Numbered from the stretch's first letter, positions 35,829-44,905 are shown. The stretch: 64,000 nt of DNA from Olsenella sp. kh2p3 (GCA_900119625.1 FPKD01000002.1:186001-250000); one strand, 5' to 3'. The notes: generated by a model from the sequence alone, not told the origin. A program made the numbers and translations.

Positions 35829-36916
35829 GCGAGACCCACGTCACCCCCGTACACACGCCCTCCCGCTCGTACGAGGTCCACGTTGGCCGCGGGCTTCTTG
35901 GTACAGTGGGCTCTCTTGTCGCCAAGGCATGCCCCACGGTCACGCATGTTGCCCTCATCTTGGACTCGAACGTGGCGCCGCTCTACGCGAAGCCAGTCGA
36001 GGAGTCACTTGGGGCAGCAGGCATTGCGGTCTCGACCATCAACTTCCCCGCAGGCGAGGAGCACAAGCGCCTCTCGACTTTGGGGGACATCCTCGAGCGC
36101 ATGGCACAGGCGGGCCTCACGCGCTCCGATGCCGTCGTGGCCGTGGGTGGAGGCGTTACTGGTGACATGGCCGGCCTTGCCGCAGCCCTTTACCAGCGCG
36201 GCATTCAGGTGGTCCAGGTGCCCACGTCGCTTCTCGCGATGGTCGACTCGTCCGTGGGCGGCAAGACCGCCGTGGACCTGGAGGCCGGCAAGAACCTTGC
36301 CGGCGCCTTCCTGCAGCCGTCGCTGGTTGTTGCCGACATCGACTGCCTGGCCACCGTCTCGCCCGAGCTGTTGCGCGACTCGTGCGGCGAGATGATCAAG
36401 CACGGTGTGCTTGCAGATGAGAAGCTCTTTGACCAGCTGCGTGAGGACCCCGTGTGTGCGCCTGGCTTTGACCCCGACAGGCTCGTGGGCATCGTTGCAA
36501 GAAACGTCCAGATCAAGCGCGACGTAGTCGACGCGGACGAGCAGGAGCACGGCCGTCGGCAAACGCTCAACCTGGGCCACACCATCGGACACGCCATTGA
36601 GGCGGCAAGCGACTTCACGCTGGGCCACGGGAGCTGCGTCGCTGCAGGCCTCTGCTGCGTTGCCCGGGCCTCCGCACGCCTTGGCTGGTGTGAGCAGGAC
36701 GTCGCGGACCGCATCGTGGCCTGCGTCGAGGCCTACGGGCTTCCCACCAACACGGACATCGACCACGACACGCTCCTCGACTATGCGGCACGCGACAAGA
36801 AGCGCCGCGCAGACGGCGTGACCCTCGTGGTGCCCACGCGCATTGGCGCAGTCGAGCTGCGCAAGGTCTCGCTTGAGGAGCTTCGCCACGTGATCGACCT
36901 CGGCTGCGGGGAGTAG
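35825..36916 (+). CDS. aroB: 3-dehydroquinate synthase
   Basis: Second shikimate step: cyclises DAHP to 3-dehydroquinate with NAD and a metal. The 363-residue protein has VAVGGGVTGDMAGLAAALYQRG, VPTSLLAMVDSSVGGKTAVD, the metal ligand in CGEMIKHG, and LNLGHTIGHAIEA plus LGHGSCVAAG with the metal-binding His residues. The ATG overlaps the tyrA stop. Confidence 0.96.
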   Translation: MSETHVTPVHTPSRSYEVHVGRGLLGTVGSLVAKACPTVTHVALILDSNVAPLYAKPVEESLGAAGIAVSTINFPAGEEHKRLSTLGDILERMAQAGLTRSDAVVAVGGGVTGDMAGLAAALYQRGIQVVQVPTSLLAMVDSSVGGKTAVDLEAGKNLAGAFLQPSLVVADIDCLATVSPELLRDSCGEMIKHGVLADEKLFDQLREDPVCAPGFDPDRLVGIVARNVQIKRDVVDADEQEHGRRQTLNLGHTIGHAIEAASDFTLGHGSCVAAGLCCVARASARLGWCEQDVADRIVACVEAYGLPTNTDIDHDTLLDYAARDKKRRADGVTLVVPTRIGAVELRKVSLEELRHVIDLGCGE

Positions 36917-36919
36917 CAC

Positions 36920-38230
36920 ATGGACGTGACCATCCACCCTGCACCGCTTCACGGCACCATTCCTGCCATCGCCTCGAAGTCGATGGCACACAGGCTGCTC
37001 ATCATGGCAGCGCTCTGCCCTGGGACCACAGACATCAACTGCAACGCGACCTCCAAGGACATCGAGGCCACCGTCAGTTGCCTGGAGGCGCTCGGCGCAC
37101 GCATCGCGAGCACGCGCCTGGGCTTTAGGGTGAACCCCCTTCCCGGCACGAGTGCCACGGACAACATCCGTCAGGCCACGCCAGGGGCGCACCTCGACTG
37201 CGGCGAGTCTGGCTCCACCCTCCGCTTCATGCTGCCGATCGTCGCCGCGCTAGGGCGCGGGGGCAGCCTCGATGGTCACGGCCGCCTGGCCGAGCGTCCC
37301 CTCTCCCCCCTCTACGAGGAGCTCGTCTGCCATGGCGTCACGCTCTCCACGCGCGGGAGGCTCCCCCTCGAGGTCTCGGGCACGCTCCTGCCGGGCCGCT
37401 TCTCCATCCCCGGGAATGTCTCGTCCCAGTTCGTGAGCGGCCTGCTCATGGCAGCCCCGCTCCTCTCGGCGCCCAGCGAGATCGTAGTCACGGAGCCCGT
37501 TGAGTCGCGTTCCTACATCCGCCTCACCACGCGCGCGCTCGCCGAGTTTGGCGTTGACGTGGGCGTGACGCACGAGACCGTGGACGGCGACCGCGCCACG
37601 GTCCTCTCGGTCTCTCCTGCCCGCGGCACCGTCTCGCCGGGCACCGTGACGGTCGAGGGCGACTGGTCCAACGCCGCCTTCTGGCTTGCGGCGGGCGCCG
37701 TTGCCGGGGGCGTCTCGGTGAGCGGGCTGGACCTTTCGAGCGCACAGGGCGACCGTGCCATCATGGCCTGCGCCGCCGCGTTTGGCGCACGCGTTGGACG
37801 CTCGGGCAACGTTGCCTCCACGACCCCTGACGCACTGCGTGGCCGCACCATCGACGTGCGAGACACGCCGGACCTCGTGCCCCCGCTTGCCGCCATCGCC
37901 GCAAATGCCACGGGCACTACGGTCATCGCCAATGCCGGCCGCCTTCGCCTCAAGGAGTCAGACCGCCTGAAGACCGTGCGGGAGGCTCTCTCGGCCATGG
38001 GCGCCCGCGTCGAGGAAGAGCCAGACGCCCTTGTCATCCATGGCAACGGGCCGCTATCCGGTGGCACGGTGGACGCGGCGAATGACCACCGCATCGCCAT
38101 GATGGCGGCAATTGCCGGCGCCAACGCACTCGGCCCCACAACCATCCGCGGCGCCGAGTGCGTCGCCAAGTCGTACCCACGCTTCTTCGAGGACTTCCGC
38201 ACCCTCGGAGGCATTGCAGAGGAAGGCTAG
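36920..38230 (+). CDS. aroA: 3-phosphoshikimate 1-carboxyvinyltransferase (EPSP synthase)
   Basis: Sixth step: transfers the enolpyruvyl group of PEP to shikimate 3-phosphate. The 436-residue protein shows IASKSMAHRLLIMAAL (substrate Lys/Ser), DCGESGSTLRFMLPI, SSQFVSGLLMA, the segment RLRLKESDRLKT and DHRIAMMAAIAG. In the second motif the usual SGT is SGSTLRF, and the first motif lacks the common SKS-x-T-x-R form (it reads SKSMAHR). Three bases separate it from aroB and two from aroC. Confidence 0.95.
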   Translation: MDVTIHPAPLHGTIPAIASKSMAHRLLIMAALCPGTTDINCNATSKDIEATVSCLEALGARIASTRLGFRVNPLPGTSATDNIRQATPGAHLDCGESGSTLRFMLPIVAALGRGGSLDGHGRLAERPLSPLYEELVCHGVTLSTRGRLPLEVSGTLLPGRFSIPGNVSSQFVSGLLMAAPLLSAPSEIVVTEPVESRSYIRLTTRALAEFGVDVGVTHETVDGDRATVLSVSPARGTVSPGTVTVEGDWSNAAFWLAAGAVAGGVSVSGLDLSSAQGDRAIMACAAAFGARVGRSGNVASTTPDALRGRTIDVRDTPDLVPPLAAIAANATGTTVIANAGRLRLKESDRLKTVREALSAMGARVEEEPDALVIHGNGPLSGGTVDAANDHRIAMMAAIAGANALGPTTIRGAECVAKSYPRFFEDFRTLGGIAEEG

Positions 38231-38232
38231 AC

Positions 38233-39348
38233 ATGCCCTCGAGCTTTGGACAGACGCTCCGTGTCACCGTGTTTGGACAGTCTCACTCCCCCGCCATTGG
38301 CTGCGTGGTCGAGGGCTTGCCCTCGGGCATCGTTGTTGACCAGGACGCCCTTGCTGCCTTCATGGCACGTCGCGCGCCCGGCCAGGGCAGCTGGACCACG
38401 CCCCGCCGCGAGGAGGACCGCCCCCGCATCGTGAGCGGCCTGAACGTCCATGGCGCCACTTGCGGGGCTCCCCTTGCCGCCGTCATCGAGAACACTAACA
38501 CGCGCTCGGGCGACTACGACAACCTCCTCAAGGTGCCGCGTCCCGGCCACGCCGACCTCACCGCGTGGGAGAAGTGGCACGGCAACCAGGATGTCCCCGG
38601 CGGTGGGCACTTCTCCGGCCGTCTCACCGCGCCCCTGTGCGTAGCGGGCGGCATCGCCCTCCAGGCGCTCGCGGCGCGCGGTGTGCGCATTGGCGCCCAC
38701 CTGCTCTCCGTTGCCAACGTCGAGGACGAGCGCTTCGACGCCCTGGACAACTCCCCTGCTGCCCAGGCGCACCTCGCCGAGCAGCTCGACACGCTCGCGT
38801 CCGGCCCGCGTTTCCCCACGATCGACGCGGATGCCGGCACGCGCATGCTCGCAGCCATCGACGACGCACGCCGCAGCCTCGACTCCGTTGGCGGCGTCAT
38901 CGAGTGCGTTGCCTGCGGCATGCCTGCGGGCGCGGGCTCGCCCATGTTCGACGGCATCGAGAACATGCTGGCCCGTGCCGCGTTTGGCATCCCTGCCGTC
39001 AAGGGCATCGAGTTTGGCCGCGGCTTCGAAGCTGCACGCCTCCATGGCAGCGAGAACAACGACCCCTACGAGATGCGCGATGGCGTGCCCACGCCCAAGA
39101 CCAACAACGCTGGTGGCATCCTCGGCGGCATCACCACCGGTGCGCCCGTGCTCTTTAGAATCGCCCTGAAGCCCACCTCGTCCATCGCGCGCGAGCAGGA
39201 CTCCGTCGACCTCGAGAGCGGCTCCAACGCCAAGCTCAGCGTGCACGGCCGCCACGACCCGTGCGTGGCCACGCGTGCTGTGCCCGTTGCCGAGGCCGTC
39301 TGCGCCCTCGTGCTTCTCGACGCCCTGCTCAGCTACCCCGCGGAGTAG
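38233..39348 (+). CDS. aroC: Chorismate synthase
   Basis: Last common step: FMN-dependent elimination giving chorismate. The 371-residue protein has the signatures FGQSHSPAIGCVVEGLPSG, RPGHADLTAWEKW, GGGHFSGRLTAP and NNAGGILGGITTGAP. His residues in GQSHS and the flavin-binding GHFSGR region are intact. The ATG at 38233 lies two bases after the aroA stop; an earlier in-frame ATG overlaps aroA heavily and adds non-family sequence. Confidence 0.96.
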   Translation: MPSSFGQTLRVTVFGQSHSPAIGCVVEGLPSGIVVDQDALAAFMARRAPGQGSWTTPRREEDRPRIVSGLNVHGATCGAPLAAVIENTNTRSGDYDNLLKVPRPGHADLTAWEKWHGNQDVPGGGHFSGRLTAPLCVAGGIALQALAARGVRIGAHLLSVANVEDERFDALDNSPAAQAHLAEQLDTLASGPRFPTIDADAGTRMLAAIDDARRSLDSVGGVIECVACGMPAGAGSPMFDGIENMLARAAFGIPAVKGIEFGRGFEAARLHGSENNDPYEMRDGVPTPKTNNAGGILGGITTGAPVLFRIALKPTSSIAREQDSVDLESGSNAKLSVHGRHDPCVATRAVPVAEAVCALVLLDALLSYPAE

Positions 39349-39394
39349 CCGCCGAACCCAAAGCCCCCACCAAAGCGAACCGGAGATACGCCCC

Positions 39395-40543
39395 ATGGAA
39401 GACCTCTCGGACATCCGTCATGAGATCGATGACATAGATAACGCCATCCTCGACCTGTTCCAGCAGCGCATGGACTGCGCGGAGCGCGTGGCCGCCTACA
39501 AGCGCGCCAACAACCTCCCCGTGCTCGACCGCTCTCGCGAGCGCGCCCACATGGCGGCGCTCGCGGATAAGGCTCCCGAGGACCTGAGGACCTACACCGA
39601 GGTCCTGTTCCAGCTCCTCATGGAGGCCTCGCGCGCCCGCCAGGGCCAGCGCCTTGCGGCGGAGCACGCGCCCAAAACCCTTGCTGCCATCGACCAGGCG
39701 CGCGAGACGACCCCGGACCTCTTCCCTCGCGAGGCCTACGTTGCCTGCCAGGGCGTCGAGGGCGCCTACTCTCAGTTTGCGGCAGACCGCATCTTCAAGC
39801 ACCCGCTCATCTCGTACTTCGAGTCCTTCGAGGGCGTGTTCCGCGCCGTCGAGACGGACTTCTCGCGCTATGGCGTGCTGCCAATCGAGAACTCCACGGC
39901 AGGATCTGTGAACAAGGTCTACGACCTCATGATGCAGCACAACTTCCATGTGGTGCGCACCACGCGCGTCAAGATCGACCACAACCTCCTTGCCAAGCCG
40001 GGCACCGCGATCGAGCAGATCCATGACGTCTATAGCCACGAGCAGGCCATCAACCAGTGCGCCGGCTTCATCGAGCGCATGGGGCTCACGCCGCACGTGG
40101 TCGAGAACACCGCCATGGCTGCAAAGAGCGTGGCAGACAGCGACCGCACGGACGTGGCGGCCCTCTCGAGCCGCGCATGTGCCCAGCTCTACGGCCTCGA
40201 CGTGCTCATGCGCGACGTCCAGGATCGAGACGACAACTACACGCGCTTTGCCTGCATCTCCAAGTCCCTCGAGGTCTACCCGGGCGCGGACCGCACCTCC
40301 CTCATGATCGTGGTGGACCACCGCCCGGGCACGCTCTTCAAAGTGCTCGCGAAGTTCTACGCCCTCGACATCAACATCATCAAGCTCGAGAGCCGCCCCA
40401 TTCCCGGTCGCGACTTCGAGTTCATGTTCTACTTCGACGTGGAGTGCCCGGTCACGGCGCCGGAGTTCCGCACGCTCATGGCGACCATTGGGGACGCCTG
40501 CGAGGAGTGCCGCTACCTTGGCAGCTACTCGGAGGTGCTCTAG
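39395..40543 (+). CDS. pheA: Bifunctional chorismate mutase / prephenate dehydratase (P-protein)
   Basis: Converts chorismate to prephenate and then phenylpyruvate. Domain order in the 382-residue chain: AroQ-type chorismate mutase (about 1-85; RHEIDDIDNAILDLFQQRM, KRANNLPVLDRSRE), prephenate dehydratase (about 110-285; GVEGAYSQFAA, LPIENSTAGSV, the NYTRF motif) and a C-terminal ACT domain with LESRP for Phe feedback. The ATG at 39395 has CGGAG upstream and follows aroC by 46 bases. The next gene's ATG abuts the stop. Confidence 0.95.
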   Translation: MEDLSDIRHEIDDIDNAILDLFQQRMDCAERVAAYKRANNLPVLDRSRERAHMAALADKAPEDLRTYTEVLFQLLMEASRARQGQRLAAEHAPKTLAAIDQARETTPDLFPREAYVACQGVEGAYSQFAADRIFKHPLISYFESFEGVFRAVETDFSRYGVLPIENSTAGSVNKVYDLMMQHNFHVVRTTRVKIDHNLLAKPGTAIEQIHDVYSHEQAINQCAGFIERMGLTPHVVENTAMAAKSVADSDRTDVAALSSRACAQLYGLDVLMRDVQDRDDNYTRFACISKSLEVYPGADRTSLMIVVDHRPGTLFKVLAKFYALDINIIKLESRPIPGRDFEFMFYFDVECPVTAPEFRTLMATIGDACEECRYLGSYSEVL

Positions 40544-41842
40544 ATGACCAGCACGCCTGCCCAGCAGCCGCAAGCCACTACGGCGCCCTTCGGCCTTCTC
40601 GGCCGAAAGCTCGGCCACAGCTGGTCGCCGCGCATCCACACCACCCTGGGAAGCATCCCCTACGAGCTCTTTGAGCGAGAGCCCAGCGAGGTGGAGCCGT
40701 TCGTCCACGAAGGCTCGTGGCGCGGCATCAACGTGACCATCCCCTACAAGCGAGACGCCGCGCGCCTGGCAGACGAGCGCTCGCCCCGCGTGGAGCGCCT
40801 GGGAGCAGCCAACACCCTGGTCCGCCGCCCCGATGGCAGCATCTACGCCGAGAACACCGACGTCCTGGGCTTCTCGCTCATGCTCCAACGCTTCTGCAAG
40901 CGCAAGCTGGGCACAACCGCAGAGGCGCTGCTCTCCGGCAAGCCCGCCCTCGTGCTGGGAAGCGGCGGCGCCAGCGCGGCCGTCCAGGCGGCTCTCGAGG
41001 ACGCGGGGGCGAAGGTCTCTATCATCTCTCGCTCGGGAGAGGACACATACCAGACGCTGACCGAGCGCCACGCGGACGCGGTTCTCGTAGTCAACGCAAC
41101 GCCCGTGGGGATGTATCCCAACTGCCCCGCGACGCCTGTGCCCGAGAAGGACCTCGCGCAGCTCAAGAGCCTCGCCGGCGTGCTCGACGTGATCTACAAC
41201 CCCACGCGCACGGGCATCGTGCTTGCGGCAGAGTGCCTGGGCATTCCCGCCGAGACGGGCCTTTCCATGCTGGTAGCACAGGCACTGCGGTCGAGCGAGC
41301 TCTTCCAGGGCCGCCAGCTGGACGTCTCCCTCGTAGACCAGATCGAGGCCCAGATCCTCTCAGAGACGGGCAACGTCATTCTCATAGGCATGCCGGGCTG
41401 CGGCAAGACCACCACAGGCAAGCGCCTGGCGCGCATGCTGGGGAGGCCCTTCGTCGACATCGACGACGCCATCGAGGCAGGTACGGGAGAGAGCGCCGCA
41501 CACATCATAAGCACCAGGGGCGAGCAGGAGTTCAGGCGTGTCGAGTCCAAGGTCACGGGCGAGTACGGCGCGCGCTCGGGGCTGGTGATTGCCTGCGGCG
41601 GTGGCGTGGTCACGGTGCCTGCCAACTACGACCTCCTCCACCAGAACGGCACCATCGTTTTCATCGACCGCCCCATAGCGGAACTCGAGACTGCAGGACG
41701 TCCCGTCTCTGCCACCAAAGGCGTTGAGAAGCTCGCCCGTGAGCGCATGGATATCTATCGTGCCTGGTCAGACATCACAATCTCCTCGATGGGGTCTCCT
41801 GCCGGAAACGCCCACGCGATAAGGGACCAGCTTGGCCTCTAG
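40544..41842 (+). CDS. aroE/aroK: Shikimate dehydrogenase-shikimate kinase fusion
   Basis: One 432-residue protein carries two consecutive shikimate-pathway enzymes. Residues ~15-272 are AroE: GRKLGHSWSPRIH, catalytic K69 in TIPYK, D106 in ENTDV, the NADPH loop LGSGGASAAV and VVNATPVGM. Residues ~277-432 are AroK: Walker A GMPGCGKTT (283-291), DIDD (shikimate-binding Asp), GEQEFRRVE and ACGGGVV. The frame is continuous with no linker insertion. Channelling of shikimate between sites is inference. It ends the tightly packed aro operon. Confidence 0.95.
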   Translation: MTSTPAQQPQATTAPFGLLGRKLGHSWSPRIHTTLGSIPYELFEREPSEVEPFVHEGSWRGINVTIPYKRDAARLADERSPRVERLGAANTLVRRPDGSIYAENTDVLGFSLMLQRFCKRKLGTTAEALLSGKPALVLGSGGASAAVQAALEDAGAKVSIISRSGEDTYQTLTERHADAVLVVNATPVGMYPNCPATPVPEKDLAQLKSLAGVLDVIYNPTRTGIVLAAECLGIPAETGLSMLVAQALRSSELFQGRQLDVSLVDQIEAQILSETGNVILIGMPGCGKTTTGKRLARMLGRPFVDIDDAIEAGTGESAAHIISTRGEQEFRRVESKVTGEYGARSGLVIACGGGVVTVPANYDLLHQNGTIVFIDRPIAELETAGRPVSATKGVEKLARERMDIYRAWSDITISSMGSPAGNAHAIRDQLGL

Positions 41843-42028
41843 CGCAATTCGCAACGTCAGCCGAAAATGGGCAACGTCTACGGAGTCACAACCAACCAAA
41901 CACCGTGACGTGCCTGCGATAGCCCTATACTCTGCTCAACACATTTAAACAAGTGGGGCAGCGATGGAAGACCTTGGGGAGAAGGCCTTTTTGAGCAGTG
42001 CGCCGCAGGAAGAAAGGGTTTGGCGCAA

Positions 42029-42964
42029 ATGGCAAAGACGGATGTCGCCGAGCAGGTCCTCGACGCCCTTGGTGGCAAGGACAACGTAAAGGCAAACGAC
42101 ATCTGCATGACGAGGCTCAGGATTCTCACCGAGGAACCAGACCTTATCGACCTCAACAGGCTCCGCTCCATCAAGGGCGTCCTTGGCACCGTGCGTCGCG
42201 GCTCAAACGGTGTCGAGATCGTCTTTGGCCCTGGCTCCATCAACGAGGTCAGCAATGACATCGTGCGGCTCACGGGCATCGAGCCCAGCTACTCCGCCTT
42301 CCGCGGCTCCTCCTCCGCTCCGGAGGACTCAATCAGCGTGCAGATCAACGGTCACGCGCCCATCCCCAAGGCGGTGCGCGCGGCTGTTGCCGCAAAGAAA
42401 ACGCTGGCCTCAGCACACGTCGATACCCCCGCAAACGACGATGACGACGCGGATGACATTGAGGAGCTGGCCTCGCTCCTCGAGGCAACGGATCCCGGCA
42501 GCACCTACCGCCTCCTAGTGGTAAACGGTCCCAACATCAACATGCTCGGCGTGCGCGAGCCCAAGATTTACGGCCGCAAGACCTATGCCGACCTCGTGCG
42601 CCTTTGCCGTACGGCCGCCCGTGAAGCGGGCTTTGCCGAGTGCCGCTGCTTCCAGTCCAACCACGAGGGGGACCTCGTCGACGTGATCCAGGCCGCCTAC
42701 GGCGAGTTCGACGGTATTGTCATCAACCCTGCCGCCTATACGCACACATCGGTGGCGCTGCTCGACGCGCTCAAGTCCGTAGCGCTCCCCACAATCGAGG
42801 TCCACATCTCAAAGGTCGACGAGCGTGAGGACTTCCGCCAGGTCTCCTACGTGCGTGCGGCATGCTTCGAGACCATCGTTGGCATGGGACTCGACGGCTA
42901 TCGCAAGGCAATCAAGGACATGGCCGCCTACCTCCGCGAGCACAAGGGTGCCGAGAAAGACTAG
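42029..42964 (+). CDS. aroQ: PTS EIIB domain fused to type II 3-dehydroquinate dehydratase
   Basis: A 311-residue hybrid. Residues ~5-83 form a glucose-family PTS EIIB domain: the signature N-V-x5-C-x-T-R-L-R is complete (N19 to R31, phospho-acceptor C26), followed by LRSIKGVLG and VEIVFGPGSINEV. A Ser/Ala linker and acidic run (~137-146, mostly Asp) join it to AroQ (~160-305): NGPNINMLG, R176 and Y181 in REPKIYG, FQSNHEGDLVD, INPAAYTHTS and H259 in EVHIS. The dehydratase supplies the third shikimate step, otherwise missing from the cluster. The ATG at 42029 has GAAAGGG ~10 bases upstream; an in-frame TTG at 42020 is too close to it. No EIIA or EIIC is nearby. Confidence 0.92.
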   Translation: MAKTDVAEQVLDALGGKDNVKANDICMTRLRILTEEPDLIDLNRLRSIKGVLGTVRRGSNGVEIVFGPGSINEVSNDIVRLTGIEPSYSAFRGSSSAPEDSISVQINGHAPIPKAVRAAVAAKKTLASAHVDTPANDDDDADDIEELASLLEATDPGSTYRLLVVNGPNINMLGVREPKIYGRKTYADLVRLCRTAAREAGFAECRCFQSNHEGDLVDVIQAAYGEFDGIVINPAAYTHTSVALLDALKSVALPTIEVHISKVDEREDFRQVSYVRAACFETIVGMGLDGYRKAIKDMAAYLREHKGAEKD

Positions 42965-42989
42965 CTAGGCGCACACAAAAGCGCAGCTG

Positions 42990-43595
42990 CTATCGCACCA
43001 TGGGGTTGCAGCACCACGTCCCGGACTCGCTTACCAGCCAGTCCACGGGCACGTCATGCTCGTCTCTTGGCAGTGGGTTCCCCGAGAGCTGCCGCGAGCG
43101 TACCAGCGCGACCTTCTCGCCAGGGTAGAACGCAAGGAACCTGTCGTAGTAGCCGCCACCGTAGCCAATGCGGTAGCCATCGGCGTCAAACACAAGGCCA
43201 GGAACAATGCACAGCGAGCCCACCATCTGCGGTGGCGTGAGGGGACGTCCGCAGTCCGGCGAAGGCTCCATGAGCCCGCGAAGACCTGGCTCGAGGTCAT
43301 CCTCAGAGGAGATCACGTAGAAGTCAAGCGAATGGGAGCGGCGACAGCGCGGGACGGCAACCTGTTTGCCAGCTGCCCAGGCGGCCTGCATGAGCGCGTG
43401 GGTGTCTACCTCGCTCCCAAACGAGACATAGGTGAGGATAAGACGCGCATTCTTCCAAGCAGAAAGTTCCTCAAGCCCAAGCAGAATGCGTGCGTCTGTG
43501 GCAGCACGAACTGAAGCGCCCATACGGGTGCGGATGCGCACGTACTCCGCACGGAGAGCGGTCTTGCCAGCGTCTGATCCTTGGGAACTCGCCAC
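42990..43595 (-). CDS. 5-formyltetrahydrofolate cyclo-ligase
   Basis: Converts 5-formyl-THF to 5,10-methenyl-THF with ATP. The 201-residue protein has the family pattern: basic N-terminal helix (KTALRAEYVRIRTRM), LILTYVSFGSEVDT, VAVPRC, and the ATP/folate-site motif VPGLVFDADGYRIGYGGGYYDRFL. The GTG start has GGAGG 6 bases upstream. It converges with the aroQ fusion gene, 25 bases apart, with no strong terminator between. Confidence 0.93.
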   Translation of the reverse strand: MASSQGSDAGKTALRAEYVRIRTRMGASVRAATDARILLGLEELSAWKNARLILTYVSFGSEVDTHALMQAAWAAGKQVAVPRCRRSHSLDFYVISSEDDLEPGLRGLMEPSPDCGRPLTPPQMVGSLCIVPGLVFDADGYRIGYGGGYYDRFLAFYPGEKVALVRSRQLSGNPLPRDEHDVPVDWLVSESGTWCCNPMVR

Positions 43596-43826
43596 CGCAT
43601 CCTCCTTCTCCCGTAGGCACCACTTTACCTCATTATGCTTCTCACCTTGGCATCATTGCCAATCTCGCAACCATGCAGCAAGCGAGTGGTCTTAAATGCC
43701 AGCTGTACAGGTACTTATTTTTCGCAAAGCCCGCAAGGAGAAAGCGGCCGGTTGCCGTAAGATTGACATTTGCGAACATACGCGCCGCCCGGCGGCACTA
43801 ACACGCGAAGGACCAGGAGAGACATC

Positions 43827-44876
43827 ATGCCCAACGAGGGAAGCTACGAAGCCGCGCTCAAGCGCAGCGACCAGATTCAGGCCGACCTGCCCCAGCACCC
43901 GGAGAACTACACCATGCTCACGGGTGACAGGCCCACTGGCCGCCTGCACCTAGGCCACTACTTTGGCACCATCAAGGAGCGTGTGCGCCTCCAGGACCTG
44001 GGCGTCAACACCAACATCATCATTGCAGACTACCAGGTGATCACGGACCGTGACACCACCGAGCACATCCGCGACAACGTGTACAACATGGTCATCGACT
44101 ACCTTGCCTGTGGCATCGACCCAGAGAAGACCATGATCTTCACCCACTCCGCCGTCCCGGAGGAGAACCAGCTCATGCTGCCGTTCCTCTCGCTGGTGAC
44201 CGAGGCCGAGATGGAGCGCAACCCCACCGTGAAGGCAGAGCAGGCAGCCTCTGGCCACGCACTCACGGGCTTGCTCCTCACCTACCCCGTGCACCAGGCA
44301 TGCGACATCCTCTTCTGCAAGGGCAACATCGTGCCCGTGGGACGAGACCAGCTCCCCCACATCGAGATCACCTCGAAGATCGCCCGTCGCTTCAACGAGC
44401 GCTACGGCAAGGTCTTTCCCGAGGTTGCAGGGCTTCTCACCTCCACGCCGCTCCTGCCGGGCCTTGACGGCCGCAAGATGAGCAAGTCCTACGGCAACGC
44501 CATCTCGCTCTCGATGACCGCCGAGGAAACCGCCAAGCTTATCAAGAAGTCGAAGACCGACTCCGAGCGCAACATCACGTTTGACCCCGAGGGACGCCCC
44601 GGCGTCTCGGCGCTGCTCACCACGGCCGGCATCTGCAGCGGCCGCGACCCCAAGGAGATCGCAGACGAGATTGGCATGGGCGGCGCGGGTCAGCTCAAGC
44701 GCTACACCACAGAAGTCGTGAACGAGTACTTTGCTCCCATCCGCGAGCGCCGCGAGAAGCTCGCCGGGGACCTCGACTACGTGAAGGACGTGCTCCACGA
44801 CGGCAACCGACGCGCGAACGAGATTGCCCACCAGACCCTGAACGAGGTCCGCGAGGCCATGGGCATGGTGTACTAG
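43827..44876 (+). CDS. trpS: Tryptophanyl-tRNA synthetase
   Basis: Charges tRNA-Trp; 349 residues. The ATP-site motif is TGDRPTGRLHLGHYFG (HIGH-like GHYF) and the second motif is DGRKMSKSYGN. The GDRPTG form is one of the two common bacterial TrpRS types. The ATG at 43827 has AGGAGA upstream. The 231-base region upstream shows no convincing T-box or promoter pair. Confidence 0.95.
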   Translation: MPNEGSYEAALKRSDQIQADLPQHPENYTMLTGDRPTGRLHLGHYFGTIKERVRLQDLGVNTNIIIADYQVITDRDTTEHIRDNVYNMVIDYLACGIDPEKTMIFTHSAVPEENQLMLPFLSLVTEAEMERNPTVKAEQAASGHALTGLLLTYPVHQACDILFCKGNIVPVGRDQLPHIEITSKIARRFNERYGKVFPEVAGLLTSTPLLPGLDGRKMSKSYGNAISLSMTAEETAKLIKKSKTDSERNITFDPEGRPGVSALLTTAGICSGRDPKEIADEIGMGGAGQLKRYTTEVVNEYFAPIRERREKLAGDLDYVKDVLHDGNRRANEIAHQTLNEVREAMGMVY

Positions 44877-44905
44877 GATCCAGCACAAAGAATTCTGGCA
44901 AGGCA

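Noticed and set aside
39329..41071. 580-residue open frame on the minus strand opposite pheA and aroEK
   Set aside because: It is antisense to well-identified enzymes, is made of Arg/Val/Leu/Asp-rich sequence typical of GC-rich shadow frames, and has no recognisable motif.
43596..43826. T-box upstream of trpS
   Set aside because: No TGGnACC motif or terminator found; only a TTGACA without a -10 at proper spacing.
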